Origin: Azoarcus sp.
Lineage (GTDB): Bacteria; Pseudomonadota; Gammaproteobacteria; Burkholderiales; Rhodocyclaceae
NCBI GenBank assembly: GCA_031282905.1
Contig: JAITCV010000226.1
Location: 1 to 15,784 of the forward strand
DNA length: 15,784 bases
Direction of reading: 5' to 3'
Below the pieces are notes generated by a model, which was not told where the DNA came from, searched no databases, and saw nothing but the letters and a program-made list of their open reading frames with translations. The stretch's first letter is position 1; each line of letters begins with the position of its first letter. Made by a program: the position numbers and the translations under genes. Shown here one piece after another: positions 1 through 7,260 of this stretch.

Positions 1-406
1 ATTCGATTCCGTCAACAACGGCGAGGGCCGCGTCGAATTTGCCCTGTTCTTCCAAGACTCTTCCTTTGTTGACAAGCGCCTTGGCAACCCATTGACGCAC
101 GGCGGGAGATTCATCCTCGTCGAAACGCCGGTCGATCTCGTCATAGACGGCGATGGCCGCATCAGGCTGCCCCTGTTTTTCTAGGGCCATACCCTTGTTG
201 AACAGCGCTCTGGCGTCATCCGTGGGCGCGCAGCGCGTATCCCGCGCGGCCGTCCTTGCCGCAGACGCGCAATTTTCCTGGGTGACGCCGGGATTGCGGT
301 CATTCTGCGCCTGGGCAGGCGGCAGGATGCAGGCGAACATGAGCATCGCCACGGTCAGGCGGATGGGTTTGCGTTGCTTTTTCACGATGGAATATCTGTA
401 CTGCAT
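1..406 (-). CDS. Exported TPR-like repeat protein, N-terminal part (3' end lies beyond the left edge)
   Basis: The minus-strand frame from ATG at 406 stays open for 135 codons to the edge. A GAGGAAA ribosome binding site lies about 8 bases upstream of the ATG. Residues 1-34 look like a signal peptide: a basic start (KKQRKPIR), a hydrophobic stretch (LTVAMLMFACILPP) and AQA as a likely cleavage site. Two Cys (46 and 59) follow in the mature part. After that come two copies of a helical repeat of about 43 residues, with NKG at 70-72 and 113-115, each followed by L-E-x-Q-G and D-A-A-x-A-V. This fits long TPR-like arrays in which units of this length follow one another, so the gene probably continues with more copies. 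It starts 43 bases after the glycosyltransferase gene and may be the last gene of that operon. Its role is unknown; protein-protein interaction in the periplasm is inferred. Confidence 0.8.
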   Translation of the reverse strand, partial: MQYRYSIVKKQRKPIRLTVAMLMFACILPPAQAQNDRNPGVTQENCASAARTAARDTRCAPTDDARALFNKGMALEKQGQPDAAIAVYDEIDRRFDEDESPAVRQWVAKALVNKGRVLEEQGKFDAALAVVDGIE

Positions 407-449
407 AGACTTGTTTCCTCGTTGTTGAACGGATGCGCTTGTGCCGCCC

Positions 450-1367
450 TCAATGGGGGCCACTTTGGCCGTTGCATGCATCCAGGATCCCCGCCGATAT
501 CGCGCGCAGGTGGGCGAATCGTCGCGGGCCGAAGATGAGATAGAAGAACAAACGCCGTGGCAGCGCCAGCGCCATCAGCCGCCGCCATGCCCAATCGACA
601 TAGGGGCGGCGGCAGAGCAGCAGATTGTTGCGGAAAATATAGTATTGCCGGGCGGGAGAATGCAGCGCGAGCGTCCGTATGCGTTGCGGAGTGCGCAAAC
701 GCAGACTGTTGTCCCCAAGCCGGTGCGTCAGCGCCGCGCGCGGTTCGAGCAACAGGCGGAAACCGCCGACAATGGCGCGGATGCACCATTCGGTGTCGAT
801 CGCGTCGATGAACAGGCTTTCATCCATCAGACCGATTTCATTGAGCACATCCGCCGGAATCAGACAGCCGGAGGCGATCAGGTGTTCGACTTCGAGCGGT
901 TTGCTGGCGGTATCGGGCATGGGGTGGCGGTGAATGCGTCCGCCGGTTTTTTTCAGGTAGTCGAGGTTGGTGCGCGAACGCGGGTCGAACAGGCGCGGGC
1001 CGACCGCCGCGATCGGGGCCGCGCCGGAACCGCCATCGGCCAGATCGAACGCCGCGAGCAGATGCGCGACCATGTCGGGCGCGGGCAGGCTGTCCTGATC
1101 CATCAACAGCACATGACTGGCGTCGGCGGCGAGCGCGCGTTCGATGCCGATGTTTTGCGCGGCGGCAAGTCCCCGGTTGTGGCCGATCTCGATCAGTTCC
1201 ACCCCTTGCGCTGGCACGCTGGCAAGCTCCGCCGACGTCGAGCCGTTGTCGACCACGATGACCCGCGCCACCTGGGGCAGCAACGCCGTGAGTTGTTGCC
1301 CCAGCATTTTCGTTTCGGGGTGATAGGTGACGACCACCGCGATGATGAGCGGTGAAGAGGACATCAT
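450..1367 (-). CDS. Family 2 glycosyltransferase, rhamnosyltransferase-like
   Basis: This 305-residue protein has a GT-A nucleotide-sugar-binding fold at the N-terminus. Visible motifs are VTYHP (13-17), VVDNGS (38-43), NRGLAAAQNIGI (64-75) and the metal-binding MDQDS (89-93, a DxD-type motif). This set is typical of family 2 enzymes annotated as rhamnosyltransferases that build LPS O-antigen or related surface glycans from dTDP-sugars. The sugar cannot be read from sequence. Near residues 195-205 the protein carries FIDAIDTEWCIR, the usual acceptor/base region (E-W-C) of this family. The C-terminus is basic and aromatic (RRLFFYLIFGPRRFAHLRA) and may contact the inner membrane. The start ATG overlaps the msbA stop codon as ATGA, so translational coupling is likely. 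Functional class is confident; substrate is not. Confidence 0.9.
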   Translation of the reverse strand: MMSSSPLIIAVVVTYHPETKMLGQQLTALLPQVARVIVVDNGSTSAELASVPAQGVELIEIGHNRGLAAAQNIGIERALAADASHVLLMDQDSLPAPDMVAHLLAAFDLADGGSGAAPIAAVGPRLFDPRSRTNLDYLKKTGGRIHRHPMPDTASKPLEVEHLIASGCLIPADVLNEIGLMDESLFIDAIDTEWCIRAIVGGFRLLLEPRAALTHRLGDNSLRLRTPQRIRTLALHSPARQYYIFRNNLLLCRRPYVDWAWRRLMALALPRRLFFYLIFGPRRFAHLRAISAGILDACNGQSGPH

Positions 1368-3190
1368 GGCTCCGTTTCCGATGTTTCCGTTCCGGCATTT
1401 CCGGCGTTTCCGGCATTTCCGAATTGCATCGCATGCAGCCGGGCGTAGTGCCCGCCCGCTCCCAGCAGTTCGGCGTGCGTGCCGCGTTCGATGATCTTGC
1501 CTTGATCCATCACCAGGATCAGATCGGCTTTTTCTATCGTCGACAGGCGATGGGCGATGACCAGCGTGCTGCGGCCACGGGTGGCCTGGTCGAGCGCGGC
1601 CTGGATATGGCGCTCGGATTCGCTGTCGAGCGCCGAAGTGGCTTCGTCGAGAATCAGGATGGGGGCGTTCTTGAGCAGGGCGCGGGCGATGGCCAGACGC
1701 TGGCGCTGGCCGCCGGAGAGGGTGACGCCATTTTCGCCGATGGGGGTGTCGAAGCCTTGCGGCAGACGGTCGATGAATTCGCGCGCGTTGGCGGCTTCGG
1801 CGGCGTGGATGATGGTCTCGCGCGGGGTGTTGGCGAGTTCGCCATAGGCGATGTTGTTGGCGACGGTATCGTTGAACAGGGTCACCTGCTGGGTGACGAG
1901 CGCGATGTGATGGCGCAGGTTGCGCAAGGTGTAGTCAGCGACATCGACGCCGTCGATCAGGATTTGCCCATGGGTGTGCGGGTAAAAGCGCGGAATCAAG
2001 CTGGCGAGCGTCGATTTGCCGCTGCCCGAACGCCCGACCAGCGCGACCATCTGGCCGGGGTCGATGTCGAAACTCACGCCGTCGAGGACCTTTTGTTCCT
2101 GCCCTGGATAGCTGAAATCGAGGTCGCGCACCTCGATGCGTCCCTCGACGCGCGCGCGTTCGATCTTGCCGTTGTCCGACTCCGAAGGCTCGTCGAGTTG
2201 CTCGAAGATGCTCTCGGCTCCGGCCACGCCTTTTTGCACGGTCGAACTGACTTCCGACAACTGGCGGATGGGCTTGGGCAGGAGTCCGGCGGCGGTGATG
2301 TAGGCGACGAGATCGCCCGCGGTGGATTCGCCCCTCAGCCACAACACGAGGAAAAGCACCACCGCCATCGCCGTATAGGTGACCAGTTGCAGGCTCGGGG
2401 TGTAGGTTGCCCCTGTCCTGACCATGCCGAGTTGCTTGCGGGTGTTGTCGACGCTGGCCGCGCGGAAGCGCGCCGCTTCGTAATCCTCGCCGCCAAAGCC
2501 CCGCACCACCCGGTAGCCCTGGATGGTCTCGGAGGCGACGTGGGTGACATCCCCCATGGTGATCTGGATTTTCCGGGCCTGATGGCGGAATTTGCGGCTG
2601 GCGCTGCCCACCATCAAACCGATCACCGGCAGGATCGCCACCATCACCAGGGTCAGTTTCCAGTTCATCCACAGCAGGTAAGCAAAGAGGAAGGCCACCG
2701 TCAGTCCTTCGCGGATGATCACTTTGATGGCGTCGGTCGCGGCCCCGGTGACCATGGTGACGTTGAAGGTGATGCGCGAGACGAGGTGGCCGGAGTTGTT
2801 GCGGTCGAAATAGGCGTTCGGCAAGCGCAACAGGTTTTCGAACAGGGCCAGGCGCAGGTCATGGACGAGGCCGAGCGACACCCGGGCGAGAAAGTAATTG
2901 CCGAGATAGGAACCCACGCCCTGCCACAACGCGATGACGACGATGGCCAGCGGCACCGCGTGCATCAGCGCAAGTCCATTCAACATCGGCACGCCATGGA
3001 ACACCGCCTGTTCGGGGGTGACCAGGCCATCGACAAAATATTTGAGCACCCAGGCCAGCATTGGTTGCGAGGACGCGAAGATGATGAAGCCGATGATGCT
3101 GACCGCGAACTGCGCCAGATAGGGATGCAGATAACCAAGCAGGCGAAGGTAAATCTTCAGGCTGGACTGGACAGCGTGTGTAGACGACAT
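1364..3190 (-). CDS. msbA: MsbA-type lipid A/LPS flippase, ABC half-transporter
   Basis: This 608-residue half-transporter combines a six-helix membrane domain (about 1-320) with a nucleotide-binding domain. It shows Walker A GRSGSGKS (386-393), Q-loop near 434, signature LSGGQ (491-495), Walker B ILILDE (511-516) with the D-loop SALD, and the switch His 547 (IAHRLS). In this family the homodimer flips core-lipid A across the inner membrane with ATP. Length and the N-terminal TM pattern fit MsbA better than a peptide exporter, and the adjacent glycosyltransferase fits an LPS role. There is no good Shine-Dalgarno sequence before the ATG at 3190; the codons just downstream match the expected start of the family, and no better start is visible. 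The last 18 residues are an unusual low-complexity tail (GNAGNAGNAG then TETSETEP) encoded by a 9-bp tandem repeat. Other lipid-flipping ABCB-type exporters cannot be fully excluded. Confidence 0.93.
   Translation of the reverse strand: MSSTHAVQSSLKIYLRLLGYLHPYLAQFAVSIIGFIIFASSQPMLAWVLKYFVDGLVTPEQAVFHGVPMLNGLALMHAVPLAIVVIALWQGVGSYLGNYFLARVSLGLVHDLRLALFENLLRLPNAYFDRNNSGHLVSRITFNVTMVTGAATDAIKVIIREGLTVAFLFAYLLWMNWKLTLVMVAILPVIGLMVGSASRKFRHQARKIQITMGDVTHVASETIQGYRVVRGFGGEDYEAARFRAASVDNTRKQLGMVRTGATYTPSLQLVTYTAMAVVLFLVLWLRGESTAGDLVAYITAAGLLPKPIRQLSEVSSTVQKGVAGAESIFEQLDEPSESDNGKIERARVEGRIEVRDLDFSYPGQEQKVLDGVSFDIDPGQMVALVGRSGSGKSTLASLIPRFYPHTHGQILIDGVDVADYTLRNLRHHIALVTQQVTLFNDTVANNIAYGELANTPRETIIHAAEAANAREFIDRLPQGFDTPIGENGVTLSGGQRQRLAIARALLKNAPILILDEATSALDSESERHIQAALDQATRGRSTLVIAHRLSTIEKADLILVMDQGKIIERGTHAELLGAGGHYARLHAMQFGNAGNAGNAGTETSETEP
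1389..1424 (-). repeat. 9-bp tandem repeat in the 3' end of msbA
   Basis: On the plus strand the units are GTTCCGGCA, TTTCCGGCG, TTTCCGGCA and TTTCCGAAT, head to tail. Read on the minus strand they encode the repeated G-N-A tail of MsbA. The unit length is a multiple of three, so copy-number changes keep the frame. Confidence 0.85.
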
Positions 3191-3221
3191 GCAGGCGGCG
3201 GGCGGACGGGGAATACCGTGA

Positions 3222-3230
3222 TGTTAGCAT
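3222..3230 (-). promoter_or_regulatory. Possible extended -10 element for msbA
   Basis: The minus strand reads TGCTAACAT, a TGn extended -10 followed by TAACAT (4 of 6 matches to TATAAT). It ends 31 bases before the msbA ATG. There is no clear -35. Weak evidence from motif match only. Confidence 0.25.
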
Positions 3231-3383
3231 GCGGGGGTGGCAGTTTACCGGCGCTGATTTTTCTGTTTCCTGCTGCCCCGCGAAAGATCCTTTTATCCTT
3301 TGCGCATCATGCATGGCGCGACGCGGCAATCCGGACGGCGGTTCAGTCACCCGAAACGTGGAGGCAAACTGAAAGGCGTCCGA

Positions 3384-3414
3384 ATTGCCGCGGGCCTGCG
3401 GCCCTCGCAATGGC
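3384..3414 (-). repeat. REP-like palindromic repeat, copy 1 (between cigR-like gene and msbA)
   Basis: Read on the minus strand it has the order GCCATTGCGAGG, then the hairpin GGGCC-GCA-GGCCC, then GCGGCAAT. The same layout (CATTGCGAGG, a variable GC-rich hairpin, GGCAAT or GGCAAA) recurs at 11797-11830 and 15246-15278. It lies in the 249-bp gap between the cigR-like stop and the msbA start. It may act as a transcript-end or mRNA-stabilising hairpin, though no T-tract follows. The rest of that gap holds only the weak msbA promoter candidate. Confidence 0.75.
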
Positions 3415-3439
3415 GGCCTTGTTCAGGCGGCAATCGCAT

Positions 3440-3991
3440 TCATTGGAAGATGTCTTGCAGGGCATCGACCACGAGGCCGGTGCCGATGGCGATCATCAGA
3501 ATGTCTCCGGCGACCCTCACGTAGCGGTGACCGGCAGGCGGTGGGCCGAGTTCGAGGAGGAGCGCGGGCGGCAGATCGTCGTAATAGACTACGCTGCGCG
3601 GCAGCGGTCTGCCCCGAACCCAGGCGCGGCTGTGCCGCGACACGCAGCTTCGGCCGCTGCGGGTAAGCCCCGGCGGACAGCGGCGGGAGAATTCGCGCAC
3701 GTAATAATCACGCGCGAACCCGCGATGGCGGTCGTTGAAATGGCTGATCGCCACGGGACGGCGCGGCGCGGCGGGCCGAGCGGCAGGCCGGACCGGGACG
3801 GGCCGAACGGCAGGGCGGGGCGGGGTGGCGGCGGGCCGGGGCGGGGCGTGATGCCGACCGTGATCGCGGTCGGCATCGTGGCGGGGCTGACAATCGCCCG
3901 GGGTGGAAGCGGCCAGCGCCGGCGTCGCGGCCAGGATGCTGGAAGCCAGAATGGCAACCAGACCGGCGCGCAAGGTGAAACGATGTCCCAT
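3440..3991 (-). CDS. Exported CigR/RcnB-like protein with Pro/Arg-rich linker
   Basis: This is a 183-residue protein with GGGAG before the ATG at a good distance. Residues 1-28 form a signal peptide ending ALA-AS. The next section, to about residue 82, is low complexity and rich in Pro, Arg, Ala and His, including a DADRDHGRHH stretch that could bind metal or simply be disordered. Two Cys sit in RRCPPGLTRSGRSC. The C-terminal 50 residues (PRSVVYYDDLPPALLLELGPPPAG, RYVRVAGDILMIAIGTGLVVDAL) match the ending seen in RcnB/CigR-family periplasmic proteins. RcnB takes part in nickel/cobalt homeostasis in E. coli, and CigR is a Salmonella anti-virulence protein. A metal link would be attractive beside a nickel enzyme, but it is inference only. 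The gene is divergent from urtA. The family call rests on the C-terminal motif. Confidence 0.75.
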   Translation of the reverse strand: MGHRFTLRAGLVAILASSILAATPALAASTPGDCQPRHDADRDHGRHHAPPRPAATPPRPAVRPVPVRPAARPAAPRRPVAISHFNDRHRGFARDYYVREFSRRCPPGLTRSGRSCVSRHSRAWVRGRPLPRSVVYYDDLPPALLLELGPPPAGHRYVRVAGDILMIAIGTGLVVDALQDIFQ

Positions 3992-4006
3992 GATGTTCTC
4001 CCATAA

Positions 4007-4031
4007 GGTTGTAAGGGTTGTGAGGGGTTGT
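4007..4031 (-). repeat. Triple GGTTGT direct repeat in the leader of the cigR-like gene
   Basis: GGTTGT occurs at 4007, 4016 and 4026 on the plus strand (as GGTTGT, GGGTTGT, GGGGTTGT), spaced 9-10 bases apart, about one helical turn. On the minus strand this reads ACAACC, beginning 15 bases upstream of the start codon. It could be a protein-binding array or a simple repeat. Confidence 0.6.
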
Positions 4032-4113
4032 GCCAGGACGCGAATATGCGCCCATGCCGCTACATGCTACGGTATTACATGTTGCGATGATAGTGTGGCA
4101 GCGGGCTGCGATT

Positions 4114-4142
4114 TTGTCGCCACCGTAGCCGAAGTGTAAACA
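4114..4142 (+). promoter_or_regulatory. Candidate sigma-70 promoter for the urt-ure locus
   Basis: TTGTCG (4114-4119), a 17-base spacer and TAAACA (4137-4142). The -35 matches 4 of 6 and the -10 only 3 of 6. It would give a leader of about 130 bases that includes the 4184-4197 palindrome. Weak. Confidence 0.22.
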
Positions 4143-4183
4143 AGCATTGACGAAACTGGCATCGACGGGAAATTGCCCGGCCC

Positions 4184-4197
4184 ATGGCGTACGCCAT
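4184..4197. promoter_or_regulatory. Perfect 14-bp palindrome upstream of urtA
   Basis: ATGGCGTACGCCAT is self-complementary across all 14 bases. It lies 83 bases before the urtA start, where a dimeric regulator could bind. No regulator is recognised from it. Confidence 0.4.
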
Positions 4198-4279
4198 CTT
4201 GCGTATTCCACCGCTGGATGGAGCCGGTCTACATTGGCGGCGTGGCGCGAATCGCGCTTCCAACCACTTGGAGACCTCC

Positions 4280-5530
4280 ATGCAAAACCGTCGCAGCTTC
4301 ATCAAGGCTCTCGTCCTCTCCGCATCCATTGCCGCCATCGGCGCGCCGGTTCATGCCGCCGACACCATCAAGGTTGGCGTGCTGCATTCGCTTTCCGGGA
4401 CGATGGCGATTTCCGAAACCGCGCTCAAGAATACCGCGCTGCTCGCCATCGAGGAGATCAACGCCAGCGGCGGCGTGCTGGGCAAGCAACTCGAAGCGGT
4501 CGTGGTCGATCCCGCTTCCGACTGGCCGCTGTTCGCCGAAAAGGCGCGCCAGCTCGTCAGCCAGGACAAAGTCGCGGTGGTGTTCGGCTGCTGGACATCG
4601 GTGTCGCGCAAATCGGTGAATCCGGTCTTCAAGGAACTCAACGGCTTGCTTTTCTATCCAGTGCAATATGAGGGCGAGGAACTGGAGAAGAATGTGTTCT
4701 ATACCGGGGCCGCGCCCAACCAACAGGCTATTCCGGCAGTGGAATATCTGATGAGCGAGGAAGGCGGCGGCGCGAAGCGTTTCGTGCTGCTCGGCACCGA
4801 TTATGTGTATCCGCGCACGACCAACAAGATTTTGCGCGCCTTTCTCAAGAGCAAAGGCGTCAAGGACGAGGACATCCTGGAGACCTACACGCCATTCGGC
4901 CATAGCGATTACCAGACCATCATTGCCGATATCAAGAAGTTTGCTTCGACGGGCAGGAAGACGACGGTGATTTCGACGATCAATGGCGATTCCAACGTGC
5001 CGTTCTACAAGGAATTGGGTAACGCGGGTTTGAAGGCGACCGATGTGCCGGTGGTGGCCTTCTCGGTCGGCGAAGAAGAATTGCGCGGGGTCGATACCAA
5101 GCCGCTGGTCGGCCATCTTGCGGCGTGGAATTATTTCGAGTCGTTGAAGAATGCGGAAAACACCGCCTTCATTGCCAAGTACCGGGCATGGGCCAAGGCC
5201 AATGGTGTACCCAATGCCGATACCGTGGTCACCAATGATCCGATGGAGGCGACCTATGTCGGCATCCATATGTGGAAACAGGCGGTGGAAAAAGCGGGCT
5301 CGACTGACACCGACAAGGTGATCGCCGCGCTTTCCGGCCAGACCTTCAAGGCGCCCTCGGGTTTCACCTTGACCATGGACAAGACCAATCACCACCTGCA
5401 CAAGCCGGTGTTCATCGGCGAGGTGCGCGCCGATGGCCAGTTCGATGTGGTGTGGCAGACCAAGCAGCCGATTCGCGCCCAGCCGTGGAGCCCGTATATC
5501 GCCGGTAATGAAGGCAAGCAAGGGCTGTAA
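4280..5530 (+). CDS. urtA: Urea ABC transporter, periplasmic urea-binding protein UrtA
   Basis: This 416-residue protein captures urea in the periplasm and delivers it to UrtBC. The start at 4280 is chosen over an in-frame ATG at 4184 because GGAG lies 6 bases upstream and translation then opens directly with a signal peptide. The signal, MQNRRSFIKALVLSASIAA ending VHA, has an RRSFIK twin-arginine-like motif, so Tat export is possible; cleavage is expected near residue 26. The mature protein begins DTIKVGVLHSLSGTMAISE, which is diagnostic of the UrtA/FmdD branch of branched-chain amino-acid-type binding proteins. VVFGCWTSVSRKSVNPVF, LFYPVQYEGEE and YVYPRTTN are further conserved UrtA segments. 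The four other transporter genes and urease downstream support urea over short amides, although some UrtA relatives bind amides. First gene of the locus. Confidence 0.96.
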   Translation: MQNRRSFIKALVLSASIAAIGAPVHAADTIKVGVLHSLSGTMAISETALKNTALLAIEEINASGGVLGKQLEAVVVDPASDWPLFAEKARQLVSQDKVAVVFGCWTSVSRKSVNPVFKELNGLLFYPVQYEGEELEKNVFYTGAAPNQQAIPAVEYLMSEEGGGAKRFVLLGTDYVYPRTTNKILRAFLKSKGVKDEDILETYTPFGHSDYQTIIADIKKFASTGRKTTVISTINGDSNVPFYKELGNAGLKATDVPVVAFSVGEEELRGVDTKPLVGHLAAWNYFESLKNAENTAFIAKYRAWAKANGVPNADTVVTNDPMEATYVGIHMWKQAVEKAGSTDTDKVIAALSGQTFKAPSGFTLTMDKTNHHLHKPVFIGEVRADGQFDVVWQTKQPIRAQPWSPYIAGNEGKQGL

Positions 5531-5541
5531 TTCCATTTCCA

Positions 5542-5560
5542 GGCGGGGAAGGCCCCCGCC
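5542..5560 (+). promoter_or_regulatory. GC-rich hairpin between urtA and urtB
   Basis: GGCGGGG (5542-5548) pairs with CCCCGCC (5554-5560) around a 5-base loop. It starts 12 bases after the urtA stop and has no T-tract. Such intercistronic hairpins often protect the 3' end of a binding-protein message and give it excess over the permeases; that role here is inferred. Confidence 0.65.
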
Positions 5561-5573
5561 AAATCCAAGGGGC

Positions 5574-5606
5574 GAGGGGAAAACAGTGGCTCCACCCTTT
5601 TCCCTC
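5574..5606 (+). promoter_or_regulatory. Second intercistronic hairpin covering the possible urtB ribosome binding site
   Basis: GAGGGGAAAA (5574-5583) pairs, with one bulged G, with TTTTCCCTC (5598-5606). A small GTGG-CT-CCAC stem sits inside it. The left arm is the best Shine-Dalgarno sequence near urtB, and the loop contains an in-frame GTG at 5586, so folding would hide both. Confidence 0.45.
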
Positions 5607-5630
5607 CTTGCTCCAGCATCTGGTTTTACG

Positions 5631-7250
5631 ATGAATCCATTTTCCTTTCGCCGCTGCTGGTCATGGCTGTGCCTGTTCGTGATGCTGTCGGGCCTGCCCC
5701 TGTCCGTGTCCGCCGCGCTCGCGCCCGAACGGGTTTCCGGCTTCGCCGGGGATTTTTCGAGCCGTCTGGCGGCGATCGAGGCGCTGGGGGCCGATGGCGG
5801 CGCGGATGCGCACAGGGTACTCGACGCGCTCGAAAACGGCATGCTCGGCGTCATCGACGGGCAAGTGGTCATCGTCGAGGGCGATGCGATCAGGGACGCG
5901 GCCAGCGGCGAAGCCGCGGAAGGAGACGTTGCGGCGGTTACCGTCATCACCGTCAACAACCGCATCCGCCGCGCGTTGATTTCGGCGCGGGCCACGCTCG
6001 CGCTTGCCGCCGATGATGTGGCGACCCGGCTGGCCGCCGCGCATACCCTGGGCGAATCGCCTGCCGCGGAACAGATGCCGCTCCTTGAACAGGCGCTTGC
6101 GCGGGAAAAAAACGACAACGTGCGCGCGGTGCTGATGCGCGCCATCGCCCGGATCAACCTGGCGTCGCCCGACGCGGCGCTGCGGCGGCAAGCGGCGGAA
6201 GACCTGGGCAGCGCCTCCGACCCGGTGGTGCGCAACCTGCTTGCCGCCCTGCTGGAAAAACGCGATGGCGATTGGGTCGAACCCGACGCGGAAGTGCGCG
6301 CGGCGGCCGTGCGTTCGATGACTTCCATCGAACGCCGGATTACCGCCGCGCAGGCCATGGGCACGGTATTTTCCGGGCTGTCGCTGGGGTCCATCCTGCT
6401 GCTGGCCGCGCTCGGGTTGGCGATCACCTATGGGGTGATGGGCGTCATCAACATGGCGCATGGTGAATTGTTGATGATCGGCGCCTATGCCACCTTTGTC
6501 GTCCAGGGGGTTTTCCGCGAACATTTCCCGCAATGGGTTGATGGCTATGTCATCGCGGCGATTCCGGTGGCCTTCCTGGTCGCCGCGCTGGCGGGCGTGG
6601 TGATGGAGCGGCTGGTGCTCCGCCATCTTTATGGTCGGCCGCTGGAGAGCTTGCTGGCCACCTGGGGGCTGTCACTGGTGCTGATCCAGGGCGCGCGGGT
6701 CACCTTCGGCCCGCAGAACCTGGAACTATCCAACCCATCATGGATGACGGGCGGCATCGAACTCGCCGCCGGGGTGGTGCTGCCCTTCAACCGCATCGTC
6801 ATCATCGGTTTTGCCGCCTTCGTGCTGCTGCTGGTCTGGTTGATGATGCAGAAGACGCGGTTGGGCATGTTCGTGCGCGCCGTGACCCAGAACCGGCCAA
6901 TGGCGGGCTGCGTCGGCGTGCCGACCGCCAGGGTGGATACGCTGGCTTTCGCCATCGGCTCGGGTGTGGCGGGGCTGGGCGGGCTGGCGTTGTCGCAGGT
7001 CGCCAACGTCGGCCCAGCGATGGGGCAAGGCTATATCGTCGATACCTTCATGGTGGTGGTGCTGGGCGGAGTCGGGCAACTGGCCGGCGCGGTGTGGGCG
7101 GCGCTCGGACTGGGTATCGTCTCCAAGTTCCTGGAAGGCTGGGCGGGGGCGGTGATCGCCAAGATCCTGGTGCTGGTGTTCATCATCATCTTCATCCAGA
7201 AACGGCCTCAAGGTTTGTTCGCCCTCAAGGGGCGGTTCGCCGACGATTGA
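5631..7250 (+). CDS. urtB: Urea ABC transporter permease UrtB
   Basis: This is a 539-residue inner-membrane permease of the LivH type, forming the urea channel with UrtC. Residues 1-29 are a signal-like segment (RRCWSWLCLFVMLSGLPLSVSA). Residues 30 to about 235 form a mostly helical periplasmic domain, as usual for UrtB and absent from LivH. The membrane domain follows, with the conserved ITYGVMGVINMAHGE (265-279) and many hydrophobic helices to a short basic end (KRPQGLFALKGRF). The start is uncertain. ATG 5631 begins cleanly at the signal segment but lacks a Shine-Dalgarno sequence. An in-frame GTG at 5586, six bases after GAGGGG, would add 15 residues. The gene lies 100 bases after urtA and 10 bases before urtC. 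Confidence 0.93.
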   Translation: MNPFSFRRCWSWLCLFVMLSGLPLSVSAALAPERVSGFAGDFSSRLAAIEALGADGGADAHRVLDALENGMLGVIDGQVVIVEGDAIRDAASGEAAEGDVAAVTVITVNNRIRRALISARATLALAADDVATRLAAAHTLGESPAAEQMPLLEQALAREKNDNVRAVLMRAIARINLASPDAALRRQAAEDLGSASDPVVRNLLAALLEKRDGDWVEPDAEVRAAAVRSMTSIERRITAAQAMGTVFSGLSLGSILLLAALGLAITYGVMGVINMAHGELLMIGAYATFVVQGVFREHFPQWVDGYVIAAIPVAFLVAALAGVVMERLVLRHLYGRPLESLLATWGLSLVLIQGARVTFGPQNLELSNPSWMTGGIELAAGVVLPFNRIVIIGFAAFVLLLVWLMMQKTRLGMFVRAVTQNRPMAGCVGVPTARVDTLAFAIGSGVAGLGGLALSQVANVGPAMGQGYIVDTFMVVVLGGVGQLAGAVWAALGLGIVSKFLEGWAGAVIAKILVLVFIIIFIQKRPQGLFALKGRFADD

Positions 7251-7260
7251 TTCCGGACGA

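Larger units (their letters stand above)
3992..4279. other. Divergent intergenic control region between cigR-like gene and urtA
   Basis: These 288 bases must hold the promoters of both the minus-strand cigR-like gene and the plus-strand urea locus. Visible structure: a triple GGTTGT direct repeat (4007-4031) in the cigR-like leader, a weak sigma-70 candidate for urtA (4114-4142), and a perfect 14-bp palindrome ATGGCGTACGCCAT (4184-4197). No convincing sigma-54 site (TGGCAC-N5-TTGCW) was found, although urea loci are often NtrC controlled. Confidence 0.6.

Noticed and set aside
441..1355. 304-codon plus-strand open frame
   Set aside because: Antisense to the glycosyltransferase, which has clear GT2 motifs.
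1352..4006. 884-codon open frame on the plus strand
   Set aside because: It lies antisense to msbA and the cigR-like gene, with a His/Asp/Gly-rich, non-protein-like composition. It is a product of high GC and third-position bias.
4243..4258. Possible sigma-54 promoter (GG-N10-GC spacing) before urtA
   Set aside because: Three mismatches to TGGCACG-N4-TTGCW, and the start point would fall at the Shine-Dalgarno sequence. More likely just a GCGCGAATCGCGC dyad.
4229..6427. 732-codon open frame on the minus strand
   Set aside because: Antisense to the clearly real urtA and urtB; rich in Ser, Arg and Ala with no family resemblance.
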